A DNA stretch of 64,000 nt from Chloracidobacterium sp. (GCA_016720705.1 JADKKB010000005.1:789842-853841), one strand, 5' to 3'; counted from the stretch's first letter, positions 45,761-54,648 are shown. Program-made: numbers and translations. The notes: generated by a model not told the origin, from the sequence alone.

Positions 45761-46654
45761 TCATGAAAGTGGAAATTGCTTTCCAAAAAGTGCTCGCCAG
45801 GTTTTCAGGGCCTCTCCATTTCGACCTTCGCGTTCTTGCCTGATCGCCAAGGCAGCTCGCTGCTCGCTGTCAAGTAACACGCGTCGTGCTTCCGCACACA
45901 TTTGAGGCGTCATCCGATCGCTCACATCTGGTCCGAGGCCCGCAGGGTCCGGCCATGTTTCAGATATTCTGTCAGCAAGAGTGTGAAAAAAGGCCTGAAT
46001 CTCCCTCGAATAAGTGCCGCCGAATGGCGGGAACAAAACTTCTAGGGCCATTACCTCGATCAGGAAAGACGGCTTTATTGGCTTACCCATTTCGCGATTC
46101 CAGGATTTCATCATCCGGACCAATCCCTTCCACTCTCGGTTGTAGGCCTGCTGTGCCTGGACGGCACGTTCAGCATGGATCTCGGGGTCCGTTTTTGTCC
46201 ATCCGGACGTTGTCGCGGTGTCCGGAATTTCATAATGTTCGACCTCGTCAAAAGCCGGCACCACGTCAAAACTCATCACCTTATCATCCGTTCCGCCTTC
46301 TTCATCTACCCGGATTCCAAAATCAACGCAAACCGACCGCCTTTGCTGAGTTACATTTCCCGCACCGTATTCCTTTGCAAGCTCTTTTTCGACATCTGCG
46401 AGCAATACCGAAGGGCTTTCCTTGCGGTAATGCCGTTCACTGTCTCCCAGCACGCAAAAAATATCTACGTCTTTCAACGGCTTGGTTTTAGTGTGTCGGG
46501 CGTATGAGCCCGTAAGGAAATCGCGATCAATCGAAAACGCATCCTTCATTACGCGGCGAATATCCTTTTGTCGTCTCGAAGCGTCGTTTTGTTCGCGGTC
46601 GTTGAGTTCCAACCTGCTTCGAAATTTCTTAAATGCCTCTTGAACTGTGATCAT
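45761..46654 (-). CDS. cdn: CBASS CD-NTase (cGAS/DncV-like nucleotidyltransferase)
   Basis: A 297-residue enzyme from the ATG at 46654 (GGAGAAAG upstream; the frame is open 16 codons more). The Pol-beta-type active site is visible: GS (49-50) in LTGSYARHT, Asp62 and Asp64 in LKDVDIF, and the third acid Asp130 in MSFDVVPAF. Such enzymes make cyclic di- or trinucleotides on phage infection. The start is 1 bp past the stop of the HORMA gene. Which clade (A-H) and which product it makes cannot be read, though HORMA/TRIP13 partners are known mainly with clades C and D. Confidence 0.93.
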   Translation of the reverse strand: MITVQEAFKKFRSRLELNDREQNDASRRQKDIRRVMKDAFSIDRDFLTGSYARHTKTKPLKDVDIFCVLGDSERHYRKESPSVLLADVEKELAKEYGAGNVTQQRRSVCVDFGIRVDEEGGTDDKVMSFDVVPAFDEVEHYEIPDTATTSGWTKTDPEIHAERAVQAQQAYNREWKGLVRMMKSWNREMGKPIKPSFLIEVMALEVLFPPFGGTYSREIQAFFHTLADRISETWPDPAGLGPDVSDRMTPQMCAEARRVLLDSEQRAALAIRQEREGRNGEALKTWRALFGKQFPLS

Positions 46655-46655
46655 A

Positions 46656-47159
46656 TTATTTCTTTCTCCAATACCCAGCCCCCGCAGACAGACCTCCGCC
46701 ATTGATCGTTGTGCCTATGCCCTGCCTCACAAAACCATCTGTGGACCGCAGCGACGTACCAGACCAGCCGCTCACGTAGCGGCGACCCGGTGTCGTGGTC
46801 GTTACAACCCGGTAACTACAATTGGCCGGATCAAGATTTTGTTTCCTGATATGGTATTTGATGTCATCCGGATCCTGCCAAAAGGAGCCGTCACCGGAAG
46901 AATAGTTGTAGAAAATATCAAAATCCCACCGACCGACCAGCTTATCCGTGGTCGCGTGGTAGACCTCAAGGTGAACGACCTCAAGGTGTTCGTCATTCAA
47001 CCAGGTCAGAATACCGCGCTCAAGCACTTCCCAGTCGTCACCGAGCTTATCCGGATCGAGCCCGCTTAAGCGGACGATCTCTTTTACCGATCCAAGAAGC
47101 TTGTCGGTCACATACGTTACGGAATGTGAATGTGTATTTACGGCTACCTGCGTACTCAT
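46656..47159 (-). CDS. cap7: CBASS HORMA-domain protein (Cap7-like)
   Basis: A 167-residue protein with the bacterial HORMA layout: VTYVTDKLLGSVKEIVRLSGLD at the N-terminus, DWEVLERGILTWLNDEHLEVVHLEVYH in the middle, and a long Gly/Ser-rich C-terminal safety-belt segment. In type III CBASS the closed HORMA protein binds and activates the CD-NTase. It overlaps the preceding gene by four bases (ATGA). Confidence 0.82.
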   Translation of the reverse strand: MSTQVAVNTHSHSVTYVTDKLLGSVKEIVRLSGLDPDKLGDDWEVLERGILTWLNDEHLEVVHLEVYHATTDKLVGRWDFDIFYNYSSGDGSFWQDPDDIKYHIRKQNLDPANCSYRVVTTTTPGRRYVSGWSGTSLRSTDGFVRQGIGTTINGGGLSAGAGYWRKK

Positions 47160-47623
47160 GAGTTCAAAAATCCCTCCACGTTAACCTCGACCTGGTTCAA
47201 AAACGCAGCCCGATCGTCGGTTACACCGCCGTCGCCATCCATGTCGCGGGCCGTGATCCGGCTCGACTTTTTCTTAAGGCTGGCCGCCACCCAGTCCAGA
47301 TCCTCTTCCCTACACGGAAGCGACATTTTCCAATCGCCCTCGGTTGCATCGAAACTAAGAGCGTTTTCATTGACATTGGTCCCGTCGATCGCGTCCTCAA
47401 CGTAGACACAGTAAACGCGCACCTGCGGACCGCTGTCGGTTACAACGGCCGGAGCACCCTTAAAACACTCATCAGCTATAAGCGAACAAGCAATCCCGGT
47501 AACGGCTACTAACTCAGCACGTCCACTACTATCCGGCTTCGATAAAAGCTCGGTGATGAATCGCCACGCCTCGGACGCAGTTCTTACGGGTGAGGCAGCA
47601 ACTCTTCTCGCGATTGTTGACAT
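47156..47623 (-). CDS. CBASS accessory, second HORMA-like protein (Cap8/HORMA3-like)
   Basis: A 155-residue protein between the TRIP13-like ATPase and the HORMA gene, with ribosome site AAAGGAG. The N-terminus (SPVRTASEAWRFITELLS) and beta-rich middle (VRVYCVYVEDAIDG, DWKMSLP) are compatible with a small HORMA fold. Some type III systems carry two HORMA proteins, one of which supplies the closure-motif peptide; I infer that role from position. It might instead be an unrelated partner. Confidence 0.65.
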   Translation of the reverse strand: MSTIARRVAASPVRTASEAWRFITELLSKPDSSGRAELVAVTGIACSLIADECFKGAPAVVTDSGPQVRVYCVYVEDAIDGTNVNENALSFDATEGDWKMSLPCREEDLDWVAASLKKKSSRITARDMDGDGGVTDDRAAFLNQVEVNVEGFLNS

Positions 47624-47625
47624 AA

Positions 47626-48549
47626 TTAAGCTCCTTTCCCTTTCGCGGCGAGTCCTCCGTCCCGGTCGAGTTTCGCGGCGCGTAGTATGTCAGCTGCGGT
47701 TAACTTACTCGGATCCACGGCCGTCTCACGTCTAAACGAACAAGCTGTAGCCACCAATTTACGCAGCTGCCGGCCGTCAATGCCGTCGGTTGCAACTACT
47801 AATCTTGCAAAATCGGGATCATGCAGTATTTGTTTTACCGAAGGGTATTTTCTGGCGAGTCCCGTGATCGTGTCTTCTAATATCGATTTACGGGCGTCGG
47901 CATTTGGCATCGGAATTTGAAGCACAAGATCAGATCTGGAGATGAAAGCCTCATCGACCGCTCCTTCAAAGTTGCTGGTAGCTATAAAGAGCAGATTGTC
48001 ATATCGGTCGGCAAGATGATCGAGTTGGGCGAGAACGGCGTCGGTGGCACGATGTACGTCAATGGGATTTGCGTCCATACTGAGCTTCTTTCGGTCAGTT
48101 GCGAGAGTTTCGACCTCGTCCAACAGAACGATTACCGGACCCTGTTCGGCATATTCCGAGATAGTCGACCCCAGCAGTTCGGTTACAGCCCGCTGTGTCT
48201 TACCCATGGCCGAACTCGTCAACCCGTGCGGTTCAACTTCGAGAAAAGTCGGGCCGGAACTCAAATGCTTTGCAACCTGGGAAGCTAGTCCGCGGGCCAG
48301 CGAGCTCTTGCCTGTTCCCGGCTGTCCGACGAGCAAAATCACGCCGTGCATCGGAATCACCTCTCTCCCGACGTTTTTACGAATTGTAAAATTTAATATC
48401 GCCTGGCAAAGCAGGCGGTCTTTTAACTCTTTATCAAGAATGATTGAATCCCAGACGCGATCGAAAGATGCGTCCGGAAGTTTTCGCTCGTCTAAAATCC
48501 CCGGGGCCAAATCGCTAGCGTATTTTCCTGAAGTTGTTATTTTATTCAT
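47626..48549 (-). CDS. cap6: CBASS TRIP13/Pch2-like AAA+ ATPase (Cap6)
   Basis: A 307-residue AAA+ protein: Walker A GQPGTGKSS (Lys81), Walker B VIVLLDEVETLA, sensor region LLFIATSNFEGAVDEAF and arginine-finger region SRSDLVLQIPMPNADARKSIL. TRIP13-type remodelers open closed HORMA proteins and so switch the CD-NTase off. It is the first gene of the operon, directly behind the predicted promoter. It is shorter than eukaryotic TRIP13 because the N-terminal adaptor domain is small. Confidence 0.88.
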   Translation of the reverse strand: MNKITTSGKYASDLAPGILDERKLPDASFDRVWDSIILDKELKDRLLCQAILNFTIRKNVGREVIPMHGVILLVGQPGTGKSSLARGLASQVAKHLSSGPTFLEVEPHGLTSSAMGKTQRAVTELLGSTISEYAEQGPVIVLLDEVETLATDRKKLSMDANPIDVHRATDAVLAQLDHLADRYDNLLFIATSNFEGAVDEAFISRSDLVLQIPMPNADARKSILEDTITGLARKYPSVKQILHDPDFARLVVATDGIDGRQLRKLVATACSFRRETAVDPSKLTAADILRAAKLDRDGGLAAKGKGA

Positions 48550-48579
48550 AATTTGTTGACGCTCAGAACCGTTATGCTG

Positions 48580-48596
48580 TATCCTGTTAAAGGATA
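48580..48596. promoter_or_regulatory. Operator-like palindrome O1 at the CBASS transcription start
   Basis: TATCCT-GTTAA-AGGATA, arms of six bases. It lies just downstream of the minus-strand -10 box, where a repressor would block the CBASS promoter. Its core resembles O2. Confidence 0.6.
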
Positions 48597-48601
48597 AATT
48601 A

Positions 48602-48630
48602 ATACTACAGTAGAGAGTACATCACGTCAA
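48602..48630 (-). promoter_or_regulatory. Strong sigma-70-type promoter of the CBASS operon
   Basis: On the minus strand TTGACG (48630-48625) and TAGTAT (48607-48602) are separated by exactly 17 bases. Initiation is expected near 48595, inside O1. Confidence 0.7.
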
Positions 48631-48638
48631 CGCATAAA

Positions 48639-48662
48639 GGAAGTTAACTTCCTGTTACAGGA
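48639..48662. promoter_or_regulatory. Operator-like palindromes O2 before the capH-like start
   Basis: Two adjoining perfect palindromes: GGAAGTTAACTTCC (48639-48652) and TCCTGTTACAGGA (48650-48662). The second shares the TCCTGTTA-AGGA core with O1 and includes the AGGA that serves as ribosome site for the ATG at 48667, suggesting autoregulation. Confidence 0.6.
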
Positions 48663-48666
48663 TACC

Positions 48667-49017
48667 ATGAGCGACTTGTACGAAAATATCGGCCAGCGAA
48701 TAAAAGAGCTGCGCGGGAAGTACGGCGGTAAAGGTCTTAGCCAGGAAGATCTTGCTAAAGAAATGAAAACCACCGCCAACACGATTTCTCGCTGGGAGAG
48801 TGCAATCTATAAACCATCTGCTATGGACCTGCACAAATTAGCTAAGTTCTTCGGTGTTAACATCTCCGTATTTTTTCCTGCGATGGAAACTACACGGCTG
48901 GCGGCCCTTATGAGTGCACTTGGTGAACTCGGTCAAAAAGACATTGATGAACTCACCGAGTATGCCCAGTTTCGAAAAGCTCGTCAGGCACTAAAATCAG
49001 CAAAAAGAAAAAAATAA
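48667..49017 (+). CDS. capH: XRE-family HTH regulator of CBASS (CapH-like)
   Basis: A 116-residue protein: an N-terminal Cro/CI-type helix-turn-helix (LSQEDLAKEMKTTANTISRWE, about residues 24-44 in pattern) and a C-terminal helical dimerisation part ending in Lys/Arg-rich residues. It is divergent from the CBASS operon and two bases from a metallopeptidase gene. In the described CapH-CapP pairs, the HTH protein represses CBASS and is cleaved by the protease upon DNA damage signals; the arrangement here matches. The operators O1 and O2 are its likely sites. Confidence 0.85.
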   Translation: MSDLYENIGQRIKELRGKYGGKGLSQEDLAKEMKTTANTISRWESAIYKPSAMDLHKLAKFFGVNISVFFPAMETTRLAALMSALGELGQKDIDELTEYAQFRKARQALKSAKRKK

Positions 49018-49019
49018 AC

Positions 49020-49667
49020 ATGGCTACTGGTAATTCCCCCTACTATCAGCAGATGAAGCTGCTTGCTCAGGAAAAACGCGAGCAATACAACATCGAAACC
49101 AGCAAGATCAATCTGAATGTCGTTAGGCGGATCTACAAAGCCGAGGGGGTAACGATCGACTACTGGGATGTTAAAGGGAATAAGATAAAGGCCTGTTATT
49201 TCGCGGACGGCGAACCATCGGTCGCTGTAAAACGCAGCCTCCCTCGCGAGCCAAAGCTTTTCGCTCTAATGCATGAGCTTAAGCATCATTACGTAGATCA
49301 CGAAAGTATTCTCGAAGGCCGCTATGAATGTGGCCAGTACAATGAAAATGAGGTCGTCGAGATCGGAGCCGAGGTCTTTGCCGCAGCGTTTATTTATCCT
49401 GACACCGAAATGCTCGCGCATATAGCCGACCTAGGCATCACCAAGGATTCCTTTACGCCGGAAACCATTGTTAGGTTCAAGCGCTCATGTGGAGCGGTGG
49501 TCAGCTACGCGTTTCTCGTAAAGCGTTTTGAGAGATTCGGCTATATTGAAAAAGGCGAATATAGAAGGATTCAATTCCAAAAGCTCGAGGAGCAAATATT
49601 CGGATTACCTGTATATAAGCGACCGAGCTATCAGAAAAATCGGAAGCGTGTGTCCAAGAATCCCTAA
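49020..49667 (+). CDS. capP: ImmA/IrrE-family metallopeptidase (CapP-like)
   Basis: A 215-residue zinc peptidase. The motif HELKHH (His85, Glu86, His89) is the HExxH site and EIGAEVFAAAF (about 114-124) supplies the third ligand, as in ImmA/IrrE proteins. The C-terminus is helical and basic. It begins two bases after the HTH gene. The family cleaves a partner XRE repressor; CapP in known CBASS loci is stimulated by single-stranded DNA. The same role is inferred here. Confidence 0.87.
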   Translation: MATGNSPYYQQMKLLAQEKREQYNIETSKINLNVVRRIYKAEGVTIDYWDVKGNKIKACYFADGEPSVAVKRSLPREPKLFALMHELKHHYVDHESILEGRYECGQYNENEVVEIGAEVFAAAFIYPDTEMLAHIADLGITKDSFTPETIVRFKRSCGAVVSYAFLVKRFERFGYIEKGEYRRIQFQKLEEQIFGLPVYKRPSYQKNRKRVSKNP

Positions 49668-49753
49668 TCTTCATCTTCAATCGCGACTGTTCAACGTACG
49701 AATCTATTGCGGCCCGCGATTCGACATGTTCAATTGGGTCCGTGGGGAGCGTA

Positions 49754-49792
49754 CGCAGGTAAGACTCGAACTTACAACCCGTCGGGTAGCAA
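49754..49792 (-). repeat. tRNA 3'-half-like sequence, copy 1 (degenerate)
   Basis: On the minus strand it contains T-arm GTAAG-TTCGAGT-CTTAC and the start of an acceptor 3' strand (CTGCG), then diverges (TACGC) with no CCA. It begins the repeat shared with 60073-60607. No 5' tRNA half is adjacent. It looks like an old attachment-site remnant at the edge of the CBASS block. Confidence 0.55.
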
Positions 49793-49826
49793 CGGAACGC
49801 ATTCTGAAATGATTCCCCTAATGTTC

Positions 49827-50275
49827 TCACTTGGATTTCGACTCCCTTGGGGCATTCGGTTGCTCGACAAGACCCAACATGTTTAGTTTGTTTGAGGAAG
49901 GGGCCTGCGACAGTTTCTCAATATCCGGAATTAGCAATGCCGGGCCTTTCCACGCTCGATCCGAACTAGGAGTTCCGACGAGAAAGACTGTGGATACTTC
50001 ATCGCGTACTTTGCCAATTGGTATGGCCCACAGAGTAAATCGATGGGGATTGATCTTTGAATACAGGTAGAAGTAATTTCGGTGGATCATCTAACGGCCA
50101 TGCGACACGTAATTTCTTTCCTTCTTCTCCCAGACTACACCTTCGAGTTCTTCTAACTTTTCAGGGAATGATCCCCGCTTCTGATGAAATTTTAGTAGAT
50201 CTATATTCATTACTTTAGTCGCATCAAAGGGAATTTCAGCACGTCGCTCTCGTTCCTCGGACCAAATGGAATAGA
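49827..50275 (-). pseudogene. Decayed gene of unknown function, copy 1 (nonsense mutation)
   Basis: A minus-strand frame reads SEERERRAEIPFDATKV ... LEGVVWEKKERNYVSHGR, then an in-frame TAG (about 50091-50093), then MIHRNYFYLYSKINPHRFT ... ending at 49827. Copy 2 has Ser at the stop position (SMIHRNYFYLYSK), so the TAG is a point mutation. The open part alone is 87 codons. The protein has no signal peptide or motif that I recognise. Confidence 0.65.
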
Positions 50276-50535
50276 TTTACACGCCCACCAGCATCAATAA
50301 CGCGAGCGGCGCCAGAATGAGTGATATCTTGAGTCTATTTAGCATGGATCTAAATTTGCGAAAGTTGACTGACGTGAGCGGCAGTCGTCATGAATCGAAC
50401 ATCCTCAGGAAGGCAGTGCAGGGCATTCTTAGTCAAATCGGAGTTCTCGGCGAATTCAATATCGAGTGCGAAACCAGAGTAGGTTTCGCTCTTTGACGAA
50501 CTAACTAACCCGGCAATTTTTTCACTGGATAAAAC

Positions 50536-50826
50536 TCTGTCAACACCGATCCTAATCCGATGCCTCGAGAAAACGTCTTTATGACTTCAGGAACGATCGT
50601 GATTGCCCCCACGTAGAATGTCGAAGTAGTAGTTCACCGTGGGCGTGTTCTGATATTGCGAAAGACTTGGAGGAGGATCAGGCATCGCTTACGAACGCTG
50701 CATGACGCGATTCAAACGGTCATACGCATAGCTCGTCGTGATGCTCCTCGCATCGACCTTTGTTGCGAGAGAACGCGACCATCGACCGTATTCTTTTGTT
50801 GGAAGAATCGCGGTGGCTGCCCCTCT
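50536..50826 (-). pseudogene. RHS/YD-repeat fragment, cassette 1
   Basis: On the minus strand one frame reads KVDARSITTSYAYDRLNRV, a stop, and then SQYQNTPTVNYYFD, a typical YD-repeat pattern. It aligns with 60857-61281 (VDARSITTSYTYDRLNRV). Both are isolated pieces of RHS core with no start or end. Confidence 0.65.
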
Positions 50827-50951
50827 TTTTTATTTGCATTATTCCACCGCCGCCCCGCCGCCGCTCCGTAAAACCTACGGTTCGAGAGTAAGGGGTAGGC
50901 AAGCCATTAAAGTCTCGATTAGCTGGATCGATGTTGCCGAGCCGGTAGAGA

Positions 50952-51008
50952 CGTCAACGCAAAAGCACGCACGGATTTCTCTACTTTCCGTGCGTGCTTT
51001 TGCGTTGA
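50952..51008. repeat. Perfect 23-bp inverted repeat (hairpin)
   Basis: Arm GTCAACGCAAAAGCACGCA plus CGGA (50952-50974) pairs perfectly with 50986-51008 around an 11-base loop. There is no T-run on either side. It lies beyond the 3' end of the lipoprotein gene at 51217. Confidence 0.85.
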
Positions 51009-51216
51009 CCATTGAGGAATTATGCTATTGATCTACTCTCAGTCAGCAATTTTCCAAATACATATTGATAAGGAGTACAAAAGAATGGAGCTATTTACCC
51101 AGAACTTCGGAGCTCGATTACCGAACAAAATTCTTAAATGACCCTTGTTTTATCCAGGGTCTGATATATCGCTATAAAATAATTTTCCGTCGGCTAAGAG
51201 ATAGAGCTTTTTGCCT

Positions 51217-52269
51217 CTAAATGTCATGTCGAAAATCACCGCGAGGCTTAAACTCAATCTTCTTCCATTTCGGATCATCACGGTTGCGTATGACGATTAT
51301 CTCGTTAGGGCCGAAAGCGGCGATCGAAGAACCATAGGTGATCCGCTGAAGCGCTTTATCTACGCCGCTGGATTCTTTGGTCCAAGTTTTTCCGCTATCT
51401 TCCGTACGAAGGATCAGCCCTTCTCCACCGACGATAAACCCGACTGATTCATTCATCATTTTCATGTTCGTGACCTTGAATTGTGCGTCATCAGGAATGT
51501 TGGAGTAGTCGACCCAGTTGCCGCCGTTGTCCATCGAACGTAAAAGCTTTCCTCCGCTTAATAGCATCCATCCATTTCTGCCAACAAAATCGACGGCGGC
51601 GATCCCGCCATCCTCCCATTTTCCCTGCCATAAAATCTCGAATCGGGATTCCTTTTCTTTAGAACCCAAAAGAGCCGGCCCAGGTCTTAAGAAGGACGGA
51701 AACACCGACCGGTCAGAAGTAGTGGTCATTCGGGTAGGTCCCCATAAAGTGGTTCTTGGGAATTTGTTGTCAGGGTAAATAAAGTCGGTCAATGTCAGAT
51801 TCGAATACTCGCTTCCGACGGAGATATTCCACACTTGCGTCGTGTTCTCGCAGTTAGCATAAACCGCTATTGAGTCAGAAAGGACTTTCGCGTTCAACGG
51901 GAAACACAGATCGTCCAAATCAAATACCTTTGCGTCATCTGCTTTCCTGGTCAGACCGCCATCGACCGATCGAAAAGCATCTGTAATTCTGAATGATGTT
52001 TGATTTGTCAAACTCCCATCTTCACCGATTTCAACCATGCCTTTTTGACCGATTGCGACGATTCTGCCATCGGACGAAGCAAACGCAAATAGTTGAAACG
52101 AAGTAGGAATTTCGATCCACTTGAATTGATCCACTGGCGCGAAAGGCGGAGTTGTTGCGAGATTCGATGAAGTTGCTGCTTCCGGATGATCGAGCACCTG
52201 ACATCCGGCAGAGCAAGCAACTAACAGAGCCATCGAACAAACTATCTTTACAAAATCAAATTTGAACAT
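51217..52269 (-). CDS. YCF48-like beta-propeller lipoprotein
   Basis: A 350-residue exported protein with ribosome site AAGGGGAG. The signal peptide ends in lipobox CSAGC (lipid Cys at about 23). The body contains propeller repeats of the Ycf48/BNR type: FVGRNGWMLLSGGKLLRSMDNG, ESVGFIVGGEGLILRTEDSG and KTWTKESSG. It lies 45 bp downstream of the M15 toxin tip of the broken RHS gene on the same strand. Because that toxin would attack peptidoglycan in the periplasm, a periplasmic lipoprotein immunity role is attractive, but unproven. Confidence 0.78.
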   Translation of the reverse strand: MFKFDFVKIVCSMALLVACSAGCQVLDHPEAATSSNLATTPPFAPVDQFKWIEIPTSFQLFAFASSDGRIVAIGQKGMVEIGEDGSLTNQTSFRITDAFRSVDGGLTRKADDAKVFDLDDLCFPLNAKVLSDSIAVYANCENTTQVWNISVGSEYSNLTLTDFIYPDNKFPRTTLWGPTRMTTTSDRSVFPSFLRPGPALLGSKEKESRFEILWQGKWEDGGIAAVDFVGRNGWMLLSGGKLLRSMDNGGNWVDYSNIPDDAQFKVTNMKMMNESVGFIVGGEGLILRTEDSGKTWTKESSGVDKALQRITYGSSIAAFGPNEIIVIRNRDDPKWKKIEFKPRGDFRHDI

Positions 52270-52314
52270 AATCTCCCCTTCGAAACGTAATTAACTTGTC
52301 AACTCAATTATTTG

Positions 52315-52704
52315 TTACAGACAATTCTCATAATATTCTCTGGCCACCCTATTTGCTTCGACAGAGTTTGCCGACGCACTCTTATGTTGCCAGTGAGGGT
52401 AATCCTTCCTTGCCATGGTACTTGCAGGTCGGCTAAAACCGTACTTCTCCAATATTTGTTTGACAGTTTTCCCCTTTCCCGGCCCTTGCGTCAGAACCTT
52501 AGGTAAGTATGTTGTGTCAATATCAAGTGCGGTTCCGCCGCCGTGATTGCTTGTTCCGGGGAACGCGGCCGCTAATATATTTCGGTAGGGTTTCGGCTTT
52601 CGGCGAGCTACAGCCGCCTCATTCTCCTGTTGTTTGTTCCAATAGTCTTGCTGGACCGAAAACGGACGGTAAGCTTCATTTATACCCAGCCAAATTCCGC
52701 CCAT
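52315..52704 (-). pseudogene. RHS toxin tip: M15/VanY-like peptidoglycan peptidase domain
   Basis: The 129-codon frame has the LAS-type metallopeptidase pattern: INEAYRPFSVQQDYW, SNHGGGTALDID (first His and Asp ligands) and YPHWQHK (catalytic and third-ligand His). D-Ala-D-Ala carboxypeptidases and phage endolysins share it. It is out of frame with the RHS core, which ends in MYDDLISA; one-base correction near 52715 would join them (MYDDLIS-LLTEISMGGIW). Confidence 0.75.
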
Positions 52705-53740
52705 CGAAATTTCCGTCAGCAGAAATTAAGTCGTCGTACATAGTGGCCGCAACATAAGGATTGTTCGCCCCAGCTCCATCCCCGGTCCAATTGACTACCG
52801 AAAGTTTCTTGAGTATTGGTATGTCGCAAGGGCCAAATAGTGTTGGTGGCGCGGACACATTGGCAGTAGTTCCTGCTCCTGGAAGGGGCGGCGGAGCGGA
52901 AAGGGTTGCGGTTGCCGTGTCAAGTTGCCAAAAATAGGTCGGAGTTCCAAACGTCCCTGCATAGCTGTGGCCGCCGCCGAAAAGATTTCCTAAGATCCCC
53001 GTAAGAAAACTTCCCAGCCAGTTCGGAATGCTTGTACCGGTTCCACCGGAATGCCCGCCTAAAGTTGGAAAGGTAGTATAAATAGTCGAATATCGCGGTG
53101 GAGTCCCGTCCAAACCACTTGGATCAACTTTGTTGATCGGATCGTTAGTAACATAGGCATAAAGATTCAAGGTCTGAGGACTAAGTATCTTAACAGAACC
53201 CATCTTGATTGGATCGACAGTTGCGAACCGGCCCTGCTGCGAATCGTAGTACCTATTGTTAGCGTAATCCAATCCAGTCGAAGCACTTCGGTCGTAAGTC
53301 GTGAATCTACGATTTGTTGAGCCTGTAGATTCGCTGTCGAGCGAGGTTCCAAATGGCAATGTGTTCTGCTCAAACGAAGTTCCCGTACCCGGATCGGTGA
53401 CTATCCGGGTTCCGAGTTGATCAGCGTGGTTAAACTGGACAGTTTCACCGCTTCCGTTTTTGGTTTGGGTCGCAAGCAAAGAGCCTCCGAGATAGATATA
53501 GTTCTTGACCCACGTCAAAACCTGTCCCGCACCTTCGGAGTATTCGCTTATGACCGATCCACCCTCTACGGCGTAATAGGTCAGATTTGTCGAGTTCTCA
53601 TCGCCATCTTGTGAGACAACCCGCTCACGTCCAATCCCGTAGGTGTATGTCGCTATGGTCGTTCCGTTATCCGCCTTCACTTTTACCATGCGTCCGGCAG
53701 CGTCGTATTGGAATCGTAACGCCGAGCCGTCTTTTTGCAT
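52676..53740 (-). pseudogene. RHS core end with linker (piece)
   Basis: 354 codons: YD repeats (RFQYDAAGRMVKV), the conserved HADQLGTR and TGLDYANNRYYDSQQGRF blocks, the DPSGLDG end of the shell, then a Gly/Pro-rich linker before the toxin. The shell end normally self-cleaves after DPxGLxG. Confidence 0.8.
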
Positions 53741-54648
53741 CGCGCTCCGGCCAGATCGTATTCAAAACCGGTGGTAGTTATCCGGTTTGAAGTCGCATCA
53801 AACGCAAGCGTTGCATGTCCGTCACGCGGGATTTCCTTATTCTGATTATTCGGAGCACTGCTTCGTCTTCGATACGCCGATGGCACAGCAATGTCGTTGC
53901 TCGTTCCATACTGTGACGAAGTAACCTGTCCGTTCGAACTTTGCGTTATGTACCAAACACCAGTCGAAGGCCGGTAAACTGCTATATCTTCTTTTCCGTC
54001 ACCGTCGTAGTCAGCCGAAACCGGTATGTCCCCAAATTGGAGCCCGCCAAATGTAACGGCGTAATACTGCCACGTCGTACTCGGCAGAACATACCAAACA
54101 CCGGTCGAGGGCCGCCAGACAGCCAGATCGGTTTTGTGATCGCCGTCATAGTCCGATGCCACCGGCACGTCGCCGGGAATACCCCACTGGAATTGGAGTA
54201 CCTGATTGGTCGCACTCGTCAAAATATATACGTACCAAGTGCCGCCCGTTGGCCTCCATACAGTAATATCGGCGCTGCCATCCCCATCGTAATCACCGAC
54301 GATTGGAACATCACCAAACTGCTGTCCCCCAAAAGTCACTACGTACCAACTGTTGTCAGAACTTCTTGTGATATACCATTCTCCGGACGAAGGGCGCCAA
54401 ACGGCAACATCGGCTTTTCCATCACCGTCGTAATCAGCCGGAACGATCGCATCTCCTTTTTGACCGAAACTTCGCGTAAAGGTACTGCCGTCCGAACTCT
54501 TCTTGATAGTCCAAAGACCATTGTTCGGATTCCAAATTGCTATATCGGTTTTCCCGTCGCCATCGTAATCAGCCGGTGCGATCTGATTGCCACTTGCACC
54601 AAGTTGGGTTGAGCTGTTCTGTCCTGTCTGACTGTTTTTATAGTCCAT
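53683..54648 (-). pseudogene. FG-GAP/VCBS-like propeller insert in the RHS protein (piece)
   Basis: 321 codons with about six repeats of the form ADYDGDGKxDIAVWRPSxGxWY, spaced by roughly 47 residues, each with a DxDxDG calcium loop. It ends by re-entering YD sequence (GFEYDLAG). An insert of this sort within an RHS shell is unusual. Confidence 0.8.

Larger units (their letters stand above)
49754..50287. repeat. About 535-bp repeat, copy 1
   Basis: Base-by-base alignable with 60073-60607 at an offset of about 10.32 kb, roughly four in five bases identical by eye, with a few indels. It holds the tRNA-like piece and the decayed gene described next. Confidence 0.8.
50288..51216. other. Region with RHS fragment and strong hairpin, no intact gene
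   Basis: Contains a minus-strand YD-repeat fragment (separate entry), a perfect hairpin at 50952-51008 (separate entry) and otherwise no frame I trust. The sequence between 50288 and 50535 does not match the second cassette well. Confidence 0.5.

Noticed and set aside
50720..51031. Short ORFs on both strands around the RHS fragment and hairpin
   Set aside because: They are frame shadows of the YD fragment and of the inverted repeat, and lack starts with ribosome sites.
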